DNA of 64,000 bases from Budorcas taxicolor (taxonomy: Eukaryota > Chordata > Mammalia > Artiodactyla > Bovidae). The translations under genes and the position numbers were made by a program. Where the stretch lies: the NCBI RefSeq assembly GCF_023091745.1, contig NC_068910.1, forward strand, positions 179,979,170 to 180,043,169, written 5' to 3'. The notes under the pieces are model-generated. The model worked only from the letters and a program-made list of their open reading frames with translations, was not told the origin of the DNA and ran no database searches. This document shows positions 11,804 through 23,020 of this stretch, piece by piece (the stretch's first letter is position 1; every line of letters begins with the position of its first letter).

Positions 11804-12136
11804 GAGCTTCCCTGGTAGCTCAGCTGGTAAAGAATTGGCCTGCAGTGCAGGAGATCCTGGTTAGACTCCTGTGTGGGGTAGATCCCCTGAAGAAGAGCTT
11901 GGCTACCCACTCCAGTATTCTTGGGCTTCTCTGATGGCTAACATGGTAAAGAATCCACCTGCAATGTGGGAAACCTGGGTTCAATCCCTGAGTTGGGAAG
12001 ATCCCCTGTAGGAGGACATGGCAACCCATGCCAGTATTTTTGCCTGGAGAAACCCCATGGACAGAGAAGCCTTGTGGGTAACAGTCCATAGGGATCACAA
12101 AGATTCAGACATTACTGAATGACTAAGCACAGCACA
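11804..12136 (+). mobile_element. Bov-tA SINE, head-to-tail dimer
   Basis: The first unit (GCTTCCCTGGTAGCTCAGCTGG ... CCACTCCAGTATTCTTG) is joined directly to a second unit (GGCTTCTCTGATGGCTAACATGG ... ACAGTCCATAGGG ... GACTAAGCAC). The first unit lacks the usual BovA 3' tail and the second is complete. The same dimer architecture recurs at 30321-30641, so it is probably a propagated subfamily form. Confidence 0.88.
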
Positions 12137-13090
12137 GGATAACAGTGGGAGAACTGTGATTTGCTGAAAGACAATTAATTTATCAATAATATCGTTAATT
12201 TATTTTGGTTTCTATGTTCTCGAAAATATGTGAAATAATCCTAGGATCACTTTAAGGTTATGGTTTGTCTATCAGACTTAGTCTCTATTTAAATTACTAA
12301 AGTATGGTTGATTTATAATACTGTATTAGTTTCAGGTGTACAGCAAAGTAACTCAGGTGTATTTTCCAGATTATATTTCATTATAGGTTATTACAATTAT
12401 TGAATGTAATTCACTGTGTTATATAGTAAATCCTTGTTGCTTATCTATTTTATATCTAATAGCTTGTATCTGTTAATCTCATACTCTTAATTTGTTCCTC
12501 CCTTCCTCCCTCTCCTCTTTGGTAACCATGTTTGTTTTCTATGTCTATAAATCTGTGTCTGTTTTGTATATTTTTAGATTTCACATATAGGTGATATCAT
12601 ATAGTATATTTATCTTTTTCTATCTTCACTAAGTACAGTATTCTCTAGGTCCATCTGTGTTGCTTCAAATGGCAATATTTCATTCTTTTTTATTGTTGAG
12701 TAATATTCCACTGCACATATATCTTCCTTAACCCATTCATCTATTTATAGGCTCTTGGGATGTTTCCATGTCTTGGCTATTATAAATAATGCTGCTATGA
12801 ACACTGTGGTGTGTGCGTATCATTTCAAACTAGGATTTCCTTTTTTTCCAGACCTATACCCAGGAGTGGGATTCCTGGATCATATGGTAATTCTATTTTT
12901 AGTTTTTAAAGGAACCTCTATACTGCTTTCAATAGTGGTGGCCCCAATTTACTTTCCTACCAACAATGAAGTAGGGTTCCCTTTTCTCCATACCTTCTCA
13001 AGCTTTTATTATTGTAAACTATTTGGTGCCAGCCATTGTGACTGGTGAGGTGATATTTCATTGTGGTTTTGATTTGCATAACTCTAATTA

Positions 13091-13331
13091 CTTTGGTCAC
13101 CTCATGCGAAGAGTTGACTCATTGGAAAAGACCCTGATGCTGGGAGGGATTGGGGGCAGGAGGGGAAGGGGAAGACAGAGGATGAGATGGCTGGATGGCA
13201 TCACCAGCTCAATGGACATTAATCTGAGTAGACTCTGGGAGTTGGTGATGGACAGGGAGGCCCTGGTGTGCTGCGATTCATGGGGTTGCAAAGAGTCGGA
13301 CACAACTGAACGACTGAACTGAACTGTACTG
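13091..13331 (+). mobile_element. BovB LINE, short 3' fragment inside L1
   Basis: This has the last ~240 bases of BovB (CTTTGGTCACCTCATGCGAAG to GAACTGAACTGTACTG). It is flanked by AATTA on both sides (13086-13090 and 13332-13336) within the L1 sequence CTCTAATTAG. It is severely 5'-truncated. Confidence 0.9.
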
Positions 13332-13428
13332 AATTAGCAATATTGATCATCTTTTTCATGTGCTTCTTGCCATCTGTATGCCTTCTTTGGAAAAATGTCT
13401 ATTTAGGTCTTTTGCCCATTTTTTGATT

Positions 13429-14654
13429 GCTGTTGTTGTTCAGTCATTAAGTTGTATCTGACTCTTTGCCACCCCAGCTTTGCCACACCAAGCTTCCCTG
13501 TCCTTTACTGTCTCCTGGAGTTTGCTCAAACTCATGTCCATTGTGTCAATGATGCCATACAATCATCTTATCCTCTGTCACTCCCGTCTCCTCCTTTCCT
13601 CAATTCTTCTTGGCATCAGGGTCTTTTCCAATACATTGGCTCTTCACATCAGGGGCCAAAGTATTGGATCTTCAGCTTCATCATCTGTCCTTCCAATGAA
13701 TATTCAGGACTGATTTCCTTTAGGATTGACTGGTTTGATCTCCTTGGAGTCCAAGGGACTCTCAAGAGTCTTCACCAACACCACAGTTGGAAAGCATCAG
13801 TTCTTTAGTGCTCAGCATGTTTATGGTCAAAATCTCACATCTCTGCATGACTACTGGAAAAACCATAGCTTTGAATAGACAGACCTTCCCTGGAAAAATG
13901 ATGTCTCTGCTTTTTAATACACTGTCCAGGTTTGTCATAGCTTTTCTTACAAGGAGCAAGTGTCTTTTAACTTCATGGCTGCAGTGTCTGTCCACAATGA
14001 TTTTGGAGCCCAAGGAAATAAAGTTTGTCACTGTTTCCTTTTTTTCCTCAACACTTATTTTCTCATCACTTATTTGCAATGAAGTGATGAGACCAGATGC
14101 CATGATCTTAGTTTTTTGAATGTTGAATTTTAATTCAGTGTTTTTCACTCTTCTCTTTCACTTTCATCAAGAGGCTCTTTAGTTCCTCTTCACTTTCTGT
14201 CATTAGGGTGGTATCATCTGCATATCTGAGATTGTTGATATTTCTCCCAGCAATCTTGGTTCCAGCTTGAGATTCATCCAGCCTGGCATTTCAGATCATG
14301 TACTCCACATATAAGTTAAATAAGCAGAGTGACAATATCCAGCCTTGAGATACTCCTTTCCCAATTTGGAACTAGTTTGTTGTTCCATGTCCAGTTCTAA
14401 CTGTTGTTTCTTGATTTGCATATAGGTTGCTCAGGAGACAGGCAAGGTGGCCTAGTATTCCCATCTCTTTAAGAATTTTCCATAGTTAGCTGTGATCCAC
14501 ACATATCAAAGGCTTTAGTGTAGTAGATGAAGCAGAAGTAGATGTTTTCCTAAACTTCATTTGGTTTCTCTATGATCCAGTGGATGTTGGCAATTTGATC
14601 CCTGGTTCCTCTGCCTTTTCTAAACACAGCTGGTACATCTGAAAGTTCTCGGTT
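13429..14654 (-). mobile_element. BovB LINE fragment inside L1, perfect 12-bp TSD
   Basis: This antisense BovB starts with the TTGTTGTTCAGTCATTAAG tail and runs back through the C-terminal region and motif C to the segment coding FRKGRGTRDQ. CATTTTTTGATT at 13417-13428 recurs exactly at 14655-14666. This gives an unambiguous insertion into the L1. The copy has many indels and no useful open frame. Confidence 0.93.
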
Positions 14655-14751
14655 CATTTTTTGATTATATTGTCTTTTTCTTTCAATATGGAGTTTTGTG
14701 ACCTATTTGTATATTTTGGAGATTTACCAGATTTGGTTTTACAGTTAATTT

Positions 14752-14989
14752 CAGTAGTTTTCAGCATGGATGATTCCCCTGACCCTTGCCCCTTGGTAAC
14801 ATTTGGCTTTATCTGAAGGTATTTTTTTTACATTTGGGTGGAGGAAGGGTCGGGGTGGGGAGTGATACTGGCATCTAGTGAGAGAGGCCAGAGATGCTGC
14901 TAAACATCCTACAGCACTCAGACAACACTTCATCCTAAGGAATTATCCCACCCCAAATATATATATAGTGCTAATGTGGAGAAAACCTG
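14752..14989 (+). mobile_element. MER5A-type hAT-Charlie DNA transposon remnant
   Basis: The element starts CAGTAGTTTTCAGCATGG and contains the strongly conserved GATACTGGCATCTAGTGAG, GATGCTGCTAAACATCCTACAG and GAATTATCC blocks. It ends GTGCTAATGTGGAGAAAACCTG, which mirrors the terminal inverted repeat. This is a non-autonomous, placental-wide fossil. Confidence 0.88.
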
Positions 14990-15153
14990 TATATCAAAGA
15001 CTGTGGTTCCAGAAACAGTTATACAACAGACCTAGGTCAAAACCTTGTTTCTGAAGACACATTTCCTTGCCCAGTGCTGAGATATTGAAGCCTCTTCAAT
15101 AGAACTCTTTCTGTCTGCATGGATTTACAATGTAGACCACTTTCCTTTACATA

Positions 15154-15458
15154 CAGTGAGTCTTCTACATATGAACCTTCAAGCTGCAAACTTTCAAAGG
15201 TATGAATATGCCCCTGTATGTCAGCTGTTGTCCTGAACCTCTGTATTTTTCTAGCTACTGTACTATAAAATTAAAATGTTTTCTTTATTTTTTGCATTTG
15301 TTTTTATGTATTATTTGTGTGAAAAGTATTATGAACCTATAACAGTACAGTACAATATAGCTAATTGTGTTAGTTGAAAACTTAGGCTAACTTTGTTGGA
15401 CATACTAACAGGTTGGACTTATGAGCATGCTTTTGGAATATATGTACAGGAATTACTG
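15154..15458. mobile_element. Tigger-like (TcMar) non-autonomous DNA transposon
   Basis: The left end CAGTGAGTCTTCTACATATG and the right end CATATATTCC...CAGTAATTCCTGTACATAT (reverse strand) are inverted relatives. The 305-base element is bordered by TA dinucleotides (15152-15153 and 15459-15460), the target duplication of Tc1/mariner elements. Internal blocks (GAACCTTCAAGCTGCAAACTTTC, GGCTAACTTTGTTGGAC) match a Tigger family that I remember, but not by exact name. Confidence 0.7.
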
Positions 15459-16959
15459 TATATTATACCCCTGAAAATGTATAGGAAGATTCAACACATT
15501 TTGTGTTTCCAAAAGCTACAACAAAAATAAATTTAAAATAACCCTTATCATATCTCCATTGTTAGATGCTGCCATGACAATATTTTGTTCATGCTCTTTC
15601 TTTGTCACTGTGTTCCACCAAGCCATAGGTGGTCAACCAGCTTAAGGGCCTTGAGCACCCAATTCAGCTGAAAAATGCATAACTATTATTGTGTTTGATA
15701 CTACTTTGCATCAGTTTTAAATGCACGATACTCGTGATTTTCATCAACACATATTTTGTATGTTTATTCTTACATAAAAAAGCAGTAATTTTCAAATTCT
15801 TTTTACCAGCGACTTCCACCTTCTTCTTACAAACAAAATCTTACCCGAAGTCCTAAATGTAAGTGAAAGACAATGAATGCCAAGTCACTGCTGCCCTCTA
15901 TTTCCATCATCCTTATCCCTTTACCCCACCTTCCTAAACAAGCAACACCTTTGCAAAACTTCTGAGGCTAAAATAAAAAATATACTGTAAAGAAACTGCA
16001 ATATTATATTAAAATAACTGCATGAAATTGCCCTACTCTAGTGACAAAGATGTTGATGATGCTAAAACTGAATTTTTGGCACATGAGCCACGTATCAGTT
16101 TCAAATGTTCTTTTATGAGCAGATGTATGGAAATCAGTCTGGCATAAAACAGTGACCTTGGCAGATATCAATTTATAATACACTAGAGGGTGAGTTATTC
16201 AAAGCTTGATTGTATATTCATGGAAATGATGAGTTTTTCTTTGCCTTGACTACTTTGTGCTGAACTTGCCCCCTTGCTATTGTCCAATGAACCCCTTGAA
16301 TTTGCTCATTCTCTGCCAACACACCCTCCTTCTGATAAGAATGTAGCCAGACTCCTGTTGCTGGTGTAACTTGTCATTTTTGATCTTCATGACACTGGAA
16401 AAAATGAACATTAAGATCACATAATTAAGAATAAGTTCCTAAATCTCATGGTGATATAAAGGAAATTATCTTTGAAAAAATATTTGGCTTTTTTTTTTGT
16501 CTATCAAAATTGTCATTTGAAATAAAAATCTTATAATTAAGATAAAGTAATAATTTAACTAAAAGAGTACACAAAATTTAAAAAATTACTACTAATGAAA
16601 GAAGAAAGAAATTCAATTTTCATATTTATATAAAAATTGTTTTCAGATAAGGAATTTAAAAGGAGCACAGCCATCCAAGATTTAGGTTTCTGTCTTTGTG
16701 CTGTCTTTTCTCTGCATGTGCTAAAATCTATTTCTCATGTCTAATGTGAAAGGGAGAAGAGTCAAGATTGAAATACTTAACACAAGACATACATTTTCTT
16801 TTCAAAATTCATTTTTCTTATGTCAAATATGTCATGAATATTTATTAGGTATATTACACATGACAGACAAAATGAGGCATACAGCAGGTAAGATTCCTGC
16901 ATCTAACCAGTATGAGTCAGTGCCTATATTGGACCAGACACTGTTTTAGGTACGTTGAG
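15459..16959. other. About 1.5 kb without recognised features
   Basis: I could not assign any repeat or coding frame. There is an A/T-rich stretch around 16480-16640 and nothing with residue conservation. This may be ordinary single-copy non-coding sequence. Confidence 0.45.
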
Positions 16960-17181
16960 TATGTGAGTTCTCAGTCACTCAGTTGTGTCTGACTCTTTGT
17001 GACTCCCTGGACTATAGCACCCCAGGCTCCCCTGTCCATGGAATTTTCTAGGCAAGAAAACTGCAGTGGGTTGTCATTTCCTCCTCCAGGGGATCTTCAT
17101 GATCCAGGGATCAAACTCATATCTTCTGTGTCTCCTCCACTGACAGGCAGATTCTTTACCCTTGCACTCTCTGAGAGGTCC
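16960..17181 (-). mobile_element. Bov-tA SINE
   Basis: Reversed tail (CTCAGTCACTCAGTTGTGTCTGACTC), body (CCATGGAATTTTCTAGGCAAG, TTCCTCCTCCAGGGGATC) and tRNA head (CTGACAGGCAGATTCTTTACC) appear in the expected antisense order. The B box is mutated (GGGATCAAACTC). Confidence 0.9.
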
Positions 17182-17499
17182 ACTTAGAGTATAGCAGCAA
17201 GCGAAACAGATAACATCCTCCTCTCACGGATTCTAGTGGAGGATATGATATGACTCCTGTTAATGAGGCATTTTCAAGAAAACTCAGAGGGGAATAAGTA
17301 TACAATATAACCAAAACAAGAGGCTGTGCCTCTCCAGTGCTCCCATATGGTACATATGGCCATGATGACTTTTAGCAAATTACAATTATCTGTTTATTTT
17401 CCATTACATTCATTAAGACAGTAATTTTCAGGCTAAGAAAATCAGTAGAATCCTGTACATATGTGCATGCAAGATTAAAAACCATTGAAAATGTTGTGA

Positions 17500-17580
17500 G
17501 CAGAGAATATAGCTTATCATGGTTAGCAAAGTGCCTATGAACACAAATGTTTGTAGAATGAATAAATGACAGTTATGAGA
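17500..17580 (+). mobile_element. Possible L2 LINE 3' end
   Basis: The phrase GTGCCTATGAACACAAATGTTTGTAGAATGAATAAATGA follows the L2 3' end pattern (..GTGCCTGGCAC..AAATGTTTGTTGAATGAATGAATG). It is too short and diverged for certainty. Confidence 0.4.
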
Positions 17581-17662
17581 ATGAGAGATTATTAAGAGTT
17601 GGAGGAGTCTAGGAAAGACATGAGACTCAAGTTGTCATTTAGGATGCCTTAGTGCCATGAAA

Positions 17663-17797
17663 GGAGAAGGAAATGGCAACCCTCTCCAGTGTTCTTGCCT
17701 GCAGAATCTCAGGGACGGGGGAGCCTGGTGGCCTGCTGTCTCTGGGGTCGCACAGAGTCGGACACGACTGAAGCGACTTAGCAGCAGCAGCAGCAGC
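17663..17797 (+). mobile_element. Bov-A SINE monomer with TSD
   Basis: This has one BovA unit (GGAGAAGGAAATGGCAACCC ... GGGGTCGCACAGAGTCGGAC ... GCGACTTAGCAGCAGCAG), equal to the right half of Bov-A2. Flanks AGTGCCATGAAA (17651-17662) and AGTGTCATGAAA (17798-17809) are a target-site duplication with one mismatch. The body is close to consensus, so the insertion is fairly young. Confidence 0.92.
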
Positions 17798-17809
17798 AGT
17801 GTCATGAAA

Positions 17810-19544
17810 GTGGCAAAGTGAGTTTGTCTTGAGAAACAGAATTAGGTGGGAAATGGGCCATGTCGTTCAAGGTGCGTAGTGGATTGAGGGGCAGAGGCAG
17901 GTTGCTGGGCCAGGAGAGGAGGATGCACGCTGGAAAATAGTGTTTTTATCTCTATAGGTAATGGGCCGTGAAGAATAGGTGCTAGAAAGGAGGAAATGGA
18001 ACTGCCCAGAGATTTAACAACTTCCCTAAAGTGGGTCTCCAAATTTGTGTTCTCTCATCATGGACTATTTAAATGTAATCTGTAAACTCTTAAGCACTGT
18101 ACATACTTTGCTTATGAATCTTATGTCATTTTGCAATTCTGTACAGTTTACAGCAGACCATTTTAGCTGGGAAGCACTGAGCAGTAGTCAAGTTCTCTGT
18201 AACTCAAAGATTTATTATTTTTAAAATTAGAGATGGGTAATTATTGCCATACATATACTTATTCCTAGCTAAACTGAAAATAAAGGTTCATGCAATTGTC
18301 CCTTTTCTGACTGATCATATTCAAATGATCAAAATTAATTTATCTTTTAAAAATAGAATTGCATTAACAATGTTCGATAGCACTTCCATTCTATATGAGA
18401 AGCCATAATTCATAAGGAAAATGGACTTCGAGAAGCACTTAGGAAGGAATAGTTCAGCAATATAAATCGTATACATGTCCTCCTAGGAAAGCAGTTATGC
18501 TTAAAACTCTTACAAATCATGGTTTATAGTGGTTGTTTTAGAACGAGAAATGAGTATATTACCGTACATATATTTTTATGGCTTCATAAAGCTAAGTACT
18601 GCTTAAATGTATAAAGGGGTTGTTATGTCAGCTAAATGACTTTTCTTCCCCTAGAGCAGGTTTTAAATATCTGAGCTTACAAACACTTGCTAGCTTATCC
18701 TTGTCCTGAATGTAGAGACAGTTCTAAAAGAGATGTTTTAGTGTTTGATCAATAATAATTAAAATAAAAAGTAAAACATCTCCTTTATCCTTTGAACACC
18801 AGAAGTTTGAACATCAGATGATTTTAAAAATAAGAACATCATAATCACTGACCTGAGAAAAGTTCCAAGTAGGAGTGAAGAAATGCCCACCTGTTAATGA
18901 ATCCACTGATCTGCTTCATACCAGTTCCTTGCCTCTTAAAAATTTTATGTTAATACACTTAAGAGATATAATCTACCATGTAAGGAACTAAATGATATTT
19001 ATCCAGGAGGATCCATGTTGACTCTCTTTCCGAAAAACTCAGATTTAGTCATAACTTCTGATCCCCAACCCAGTTCACATGAACGCAACAAATCTTTGCT
19101 TTTACATGCTAGACATTGTTCTAGCTGTAGAAATGACAAAAACAAAGTATGTCTTAGTTTATTTCCTCCAAAAGTTTCCAATCAAGACAAGAACTAAGAA
19201 ATATATAAATAGCTATCAAGAATCCAGTCCAGAAGAGAGGTATAAACAAACTGCTCTGGAGAAGCCAAAGGGAAAAAACTTACTTTCCACCACAGAGAGG
19301 TAAGGCAATTAGGAGGAAATTTAGGGAGGTGGCTGCCTTTCAGTAAATTGGATTTCAATAGGTTGAAAGGGGCTAAAGAAGAGGCATCACAGAGAGAAGA
19401 ATAGGAGCAAAATTTTGAGACTTTGGAATCTTCCTCAGTATTGCCAAATCTTGTGCACTTCCTTCCTGATAAAGATGACTCATACTGGGTGAGGCTTTCC
19501 CACAATTCCCTGAGGCCAGTGGCAAGCTGTCCACAGTAGTAGCA
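17810..19544. other. About 1.7 kb without recognised features
   Basis: No repeat family or gene was recognised. Both strands near 18999-19303 have open frames of 60-75 codons that overlap each other in several frames, which is what chance gives. None has a domain signature. Confidence 0.45.
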
Positions 19545-19710
19545 AGATCATAGTTTCTGTAATCAGACAGATTTAGGTTCACATTCAGGCTCTGGTACTT
19601 AGTCATTTAGACTGCAGACATGCTACTTACTATTTCTGAGACTCAGTTTTCTTATGTCCAATGTTGATCTAGTAGTACTTACCTTAAAGGGCAATGGAGA
19701 AAATTAGTTT
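19545..19710 (+). mobile_element. MIR SINE fragment
   Basis: The order GTAATCAGACAGATTTAGG, TTCACATTCAGGCTCTGGTACTTAGTC and TTTCTGAGACTCAGTTTTCTTATG follows the MIR core (CAGACAGACCTGGGTTCAAATCC...CTGAGCCTCAGTTTCCTCAT). This is an ancient mammalian SINE. Confidence 0.75.
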
Positions 19711-19940
19711 TTAAAACTCCAGATACTAAAGAAAATTTAACAAAGAAATATACTACAGAATTGGTGCAACCACTATGGAGAACAGTATAGACATTCCTTA
19801 AAAAACTAAAATAGAGCTACCCTATGATTGCTGATATGATCCAGCAATCCCACTCTGGGCATATACCTAGAGAAACTTATAATTCAAAAAGATGCATGCA
19901 CTCCAATGTGCATTGCACACTGTTTATAAAAACCAGCATA

Positions 19941-20890
19941 TCAGTCAGTTCAGTTACTCAGTTGTGTCCAACACTTTGAGACACCATGAATTGCAGCACG
20001 CCAGGCCTCCCTGTCCATCACCAACTCCTGGAGTCAACCCAAACCCCCATGTCCATTGAGTCGATGATGCTATCCAACCATCTCATCTTCTGTCATCCAC
20101 TTCTCCTCCTGTCCTCAATCTTTCCTAGCATCAGGGTCCTTTTAAATGAGTCAGCTCTTTGCATTAGTGGCCAAACTACTGGGGTTTCAGCTTCAACATC
20201 ACCCCTTCCAATGAACACTCAGGACTGATCTCCTTTAGGATGGACTAGTTGGCTCTCCTTGCAGTCCAAGGGACCCTCAAGAGTCTTCTCCAACACCACA
20301 GTTCCAAAGCATCAATTTTTCGGCACTCAGCCTTCTTTATAGTCCAACTCTCACATCCATACATGACCACTGGAAAAACTGAAGCCTTGACTAGACGGAC
20401 CTTTGTTGACAAAGTAATGTCTCTGTTTTTTAATATGTTGTCTAGGTTGGTCATAACTTTCCTTCCAAGGAGTAACTGTCTTTTAATTTCATGGCTGCAG
20501 TCACCATCTGCAGTGATTTTGGAGCCCCCAAAAATATACTCAGCCACTGTTTCCACTGTTTCCCCATCTATTTGCGATGAAATGATGGGACCAGATGCCA
20601 TGATCTTAGTTTTCTGAATGTTGAGTTTTAAGCCAGCTTTTTCAGTCTCTTTTCCCACTTTCTTCAGGAGGCTCTTTAGTTCTTCTTCACTTTCTGCCAT
20701 GAGGGTGGTGTCATCTGCATATCTGAGGTTATTGATATTTCTCCCAGAAATCTTGATTCCAGCTTGTGCTTCCTCCAGCCCAGTGTTTCTCATGCTTTAC
20801 TCTGCATAGAAGTTAAATAAACAGGGTGACAATATATAGCCTTGATGTACTCCTTTTCCTATTTGGAACCAGTCAGTTGTTCTATGTCCA
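19941..20890 (-). mobile_element. BovB LINE fragment inside L1
   Basis: This antisense BovB starts with its 3' tail (CAGTCAGTTCAGTTACTCAG) and extends back through the C-terminal region and RT motif C to the segment coding GTTDWFQIGKG. It interrupts the L1 between CCAGCATA and CCAGGACATGG. No clean target duplication is visible, partly because BovB itself has CCAG at the boundary. Confidence 0.9.
20245..20793 (-). pseudogene. BovB RT C-terminal half, long open frame with intact YADD
   Basis: The 182 open codons on the minus strand contain GIKISGRNINNLRYADDTT (motif C with both aspartates). The thumb/connection-like region follows (KTKIMASGPI, DGDCSHEIKRQLLLGRK) and then VMYGCESWTIKKAE and LWCWRRLLRVPW. 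It is the best-preserved motif C segment in the window. The N-terminal half of the protein is absent through 5' truncation, so it cannot be active. Confidence 0.88.
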
Positions 20891-21122
20891 GGACATGGAA
20901 ACAACATAAATGTATAGATGAAGAATCAATTAAAAAAAGATGTGGTACATATATACAATGGAATATTAATCACTTAAAAAACCCCAAAATAATACCATTT
21001 GTGGCAAAATGGATAGAGATTGAAGAAATTGAAGTAGGTCAGAGAAGGACAAATATTATATGATATCTCATTTATGGAATCTAAAAATAATCATACAAAT
21101 TAACATATTTACAGAATAGAAA

Positions 21123-22707
21123 TACTCCAAGCCAGGCTTTAGCAATACGTGAACCGTGAACTTAAGGATGTTCAAGCTGATTTTAGAAAAGGCAGAGGAA
21201 CCAGACATCAAATTGCCAACATCCGCTGGATCATTGAAAAAGCAAGAGAGTTCCAGAAAAACATCTATTTTTGCCTTATCGACTATGCCAAAGCCTTTCA
21301 CTGTGTGAATCACAATACACTGGAAAATTCTGAAAGATATGGGCATACCAGACCACCTGACATGCCTCTTGAGAAACCTGTATGCATGTAAGGAAGGAAC
21401 AGTTAGAACTGGACATGGAACAACAGACTGATTCCAAATAGGAAAAGGAGTACGTCAAGGCTGTATATTGTTACCTTGCTTATTTAACTTCTATGTAGAG
21501 TACATCATGAGAAATGCTGGGCTGGAAGAAGCACAAGCTGGAATCAAGATTGCCGGGAGAAATATCAATAACCTCAGATATGCAGATGACCACCCTTATG
21601 GCAAAAAGTGAAGAAGAACTAAAGGGTCTCTTGCTCAAAGTGAAAGAGGAGAGTGAAATAGTTGGCTCAAAGCTCAACATTCAGAAAACTAAGATCATGG
21701 CATCCGGTTCCATCACTTCATGGCAAATCGATGGGGAAACAGTGGAAAGAGTGGCTGACTTTAATTTTGGGGGCTCCAAAATCACTGCAGATGGTGATTG
21801 CAGCCATGAAATTAAAAGACGCTTACTCCTTGGAAGGAAAGTTATGACCAGCCTAGACAGCATATTAAAAAGCAGAGACTAGCGATTCATTTCTTACATG
21901 ATAGTATACATGTTTCAATGCCATTCTCCCAAATCATCCCACCCTCTCCCTCTCCCACAGAGTCCAAAAGTCTGTTCTTTACATCTGTGTCTCTTTTGCT
22001 GTCTCGCATACAGGGTTATCTAGTCTGGGTTCGATACAGGATACAGGATGCTTGGGGCTGGTGCACTGGGATGACCCAGAGAGATGATATCGGGAGAGTG
22101 GTGGGAGGAGGGTTCAGGGTTGGGAACTCATGTACACCTGTGGTGGATTCATGTCAATGTATGACAAAACCAATACAGTATTGTAAAGTAAAAAAATAAA
22201 AAAATTTTAAAAAAAATTTTAAAAAAATAAATAAAAAACAGAGACATCACTTTGTCAACAAAGGTCTGTCTAGTCAAGGCTATGGTTTTTCCAGTAGTCA
22301 GGTATGGATGTGAGAGTTGGGCTATAAAGAAAGCTGAGTGCCAAAGGATTGATGCTTTTGAACTGTGGTGTTGGAGAAGACTCTTGAGAGTCCCTTGGAC
22401 TACAAGGAGATCCAACCAGTCCATCCTAAAGGAAATCAGGCCTGGGTGTTCATTGGAAGGAGTGATGTTGAAGCTGACACTCCAATACTTTGGCCACCTG
22501 GAAAAGACCCTGATGCTGGGAAAGATTGTGGGCAGGAGGAGAAGGGGACAACAGAAGATGAGATGGTTGGATGGAATCACCGACTCAATGGACATGGGTT
22601 TAGGTGGACTCTGGGAGTTCGTGATGGACAGGGAGGCCTGGCATGCTGCTGTTCATGGGGTCACAAAGAGTTGGACATGACTGAGCGACTGAACTGAACT
22701 TAACAGA
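21123..22707 (+). mobile_element. BovB LINE fragment, itself split by a young L1
   Basis: Sense BovB occupies 21123-21879 and 22246-22707. The first piece has RT motif A in altered form (CLIDYAKAFHCV: the Asp of IDY is kept, the later FD is FH) and motif B. The second carries the C-terminal tail. ACAGAATAGAAA (21111-21122) and ACAGAACAGAAA (22708-22719) form its target-site duplication in the L1. An open frame of 142 codons at 22252-22680 covers the tail. Confidence 0.92.
21880..22232 (+). mobile_element. Young ruminant L1 3' end with inverted 5' part
   Basis: The sense part (about 22018-22232) has GGATGCTTGGGGCTGGTGCA, ATTCATGTCAATGTATGAC, ACAGTATTGTAAAGTAAA and an A-rich tail. The left part (21880-22013) is the directly adjacent upstream L1 segment, in reverse orientation. 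AAAAAGCAGAGAC (21867-21879) and AAAAAACAGAGAC (22233-22245) flank the whole, so it is one twin-primed insertion into BovB. Confidence 0.9.
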
Positions 22708-22740
22708 ACAGAACAGAAACAGAGTTACCAATGTAGAAAA

Positions 22741-22942
22741 CAGTCATGTCTCACTGTTTGTGATCCTATGGACTGTAAGGTCTACCCAGCTCCTATGCCC
22801 AGGGAATTCTCCAGGAAAGAATATTGGAGTGGGTTGCTGTGCTCTCCTCCAGGGTATCTTCCCAACCCAGGCGTTGAACCTATGTCTTACGTCTCTTGCA
22901 TTGGCAGGGGAGTTCTTTATCACTAGTGCCACCTGCAGTACC
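22741..22942 (-). mobile_element. Bov-tA SINE
   Basis: Reversed BovA body (GGGAATTCTCCAGGAAAGAATATTGG, CTCCTCCAGGGTATCTTCCC) and tRNA head (TTGGCAGGGGAGTTCTTTATCACTAGTGCCACC) are present. The B-box region reads GGCGTTGAACC in antisense, one change from the intact form. Confidence 0.88.
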
Positions 22943-23020
22943 CAGAAAGAATAAACAATTGCATGCAAATCTGCATTATATTAAAAGACAAGTCTAATTA
23001 AAACAATATTCCATAAAACT

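Larger units (their letters stand above)
12297..14730 (-). mobile_element. L1 LINE, split by two BovB insertions
   Basis: Antisense L1 occupies 12297-13090, 13337-13428 and 14667-14730. The three pieces are collinear: 3' UTR (TTGATTTATAATACTGTATTAG), the ORF2 end (CCCAGGAGTGGGATTCCTGGATC, GACTGGTGAGGTGATATTTC), then AGGTCTTTTGCCCATTTTTTGATT, and after the second BovB TTTGTATATTTTGGAGATTTA. Removing the BovBs restores one continuous L1 3' portion, so this L1 predates both. Confidence 0.9.
19758..21122 (+). mobile_element. L1 LINE, split by an antisense BovB
   Basis: Sense L1 ORF2 end and 3' UTR lie at 19758-19940 (TTGGTGCAACCACTATGGAG, CCAGCAATCCCACTCTGGGC) and resume at 20891-21122 (GGACATGGAAACAAC, GATGTGGTACATATATACAATGG, CTCATTTATGGAATC). 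The two pieces are collinear. A few more L1 bases (AGAGTTACCAATGTAGAAAAC) follow the next BovB at 22720-22740, so this L1 hosts two BovB insertions. Confidence 0.88.
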
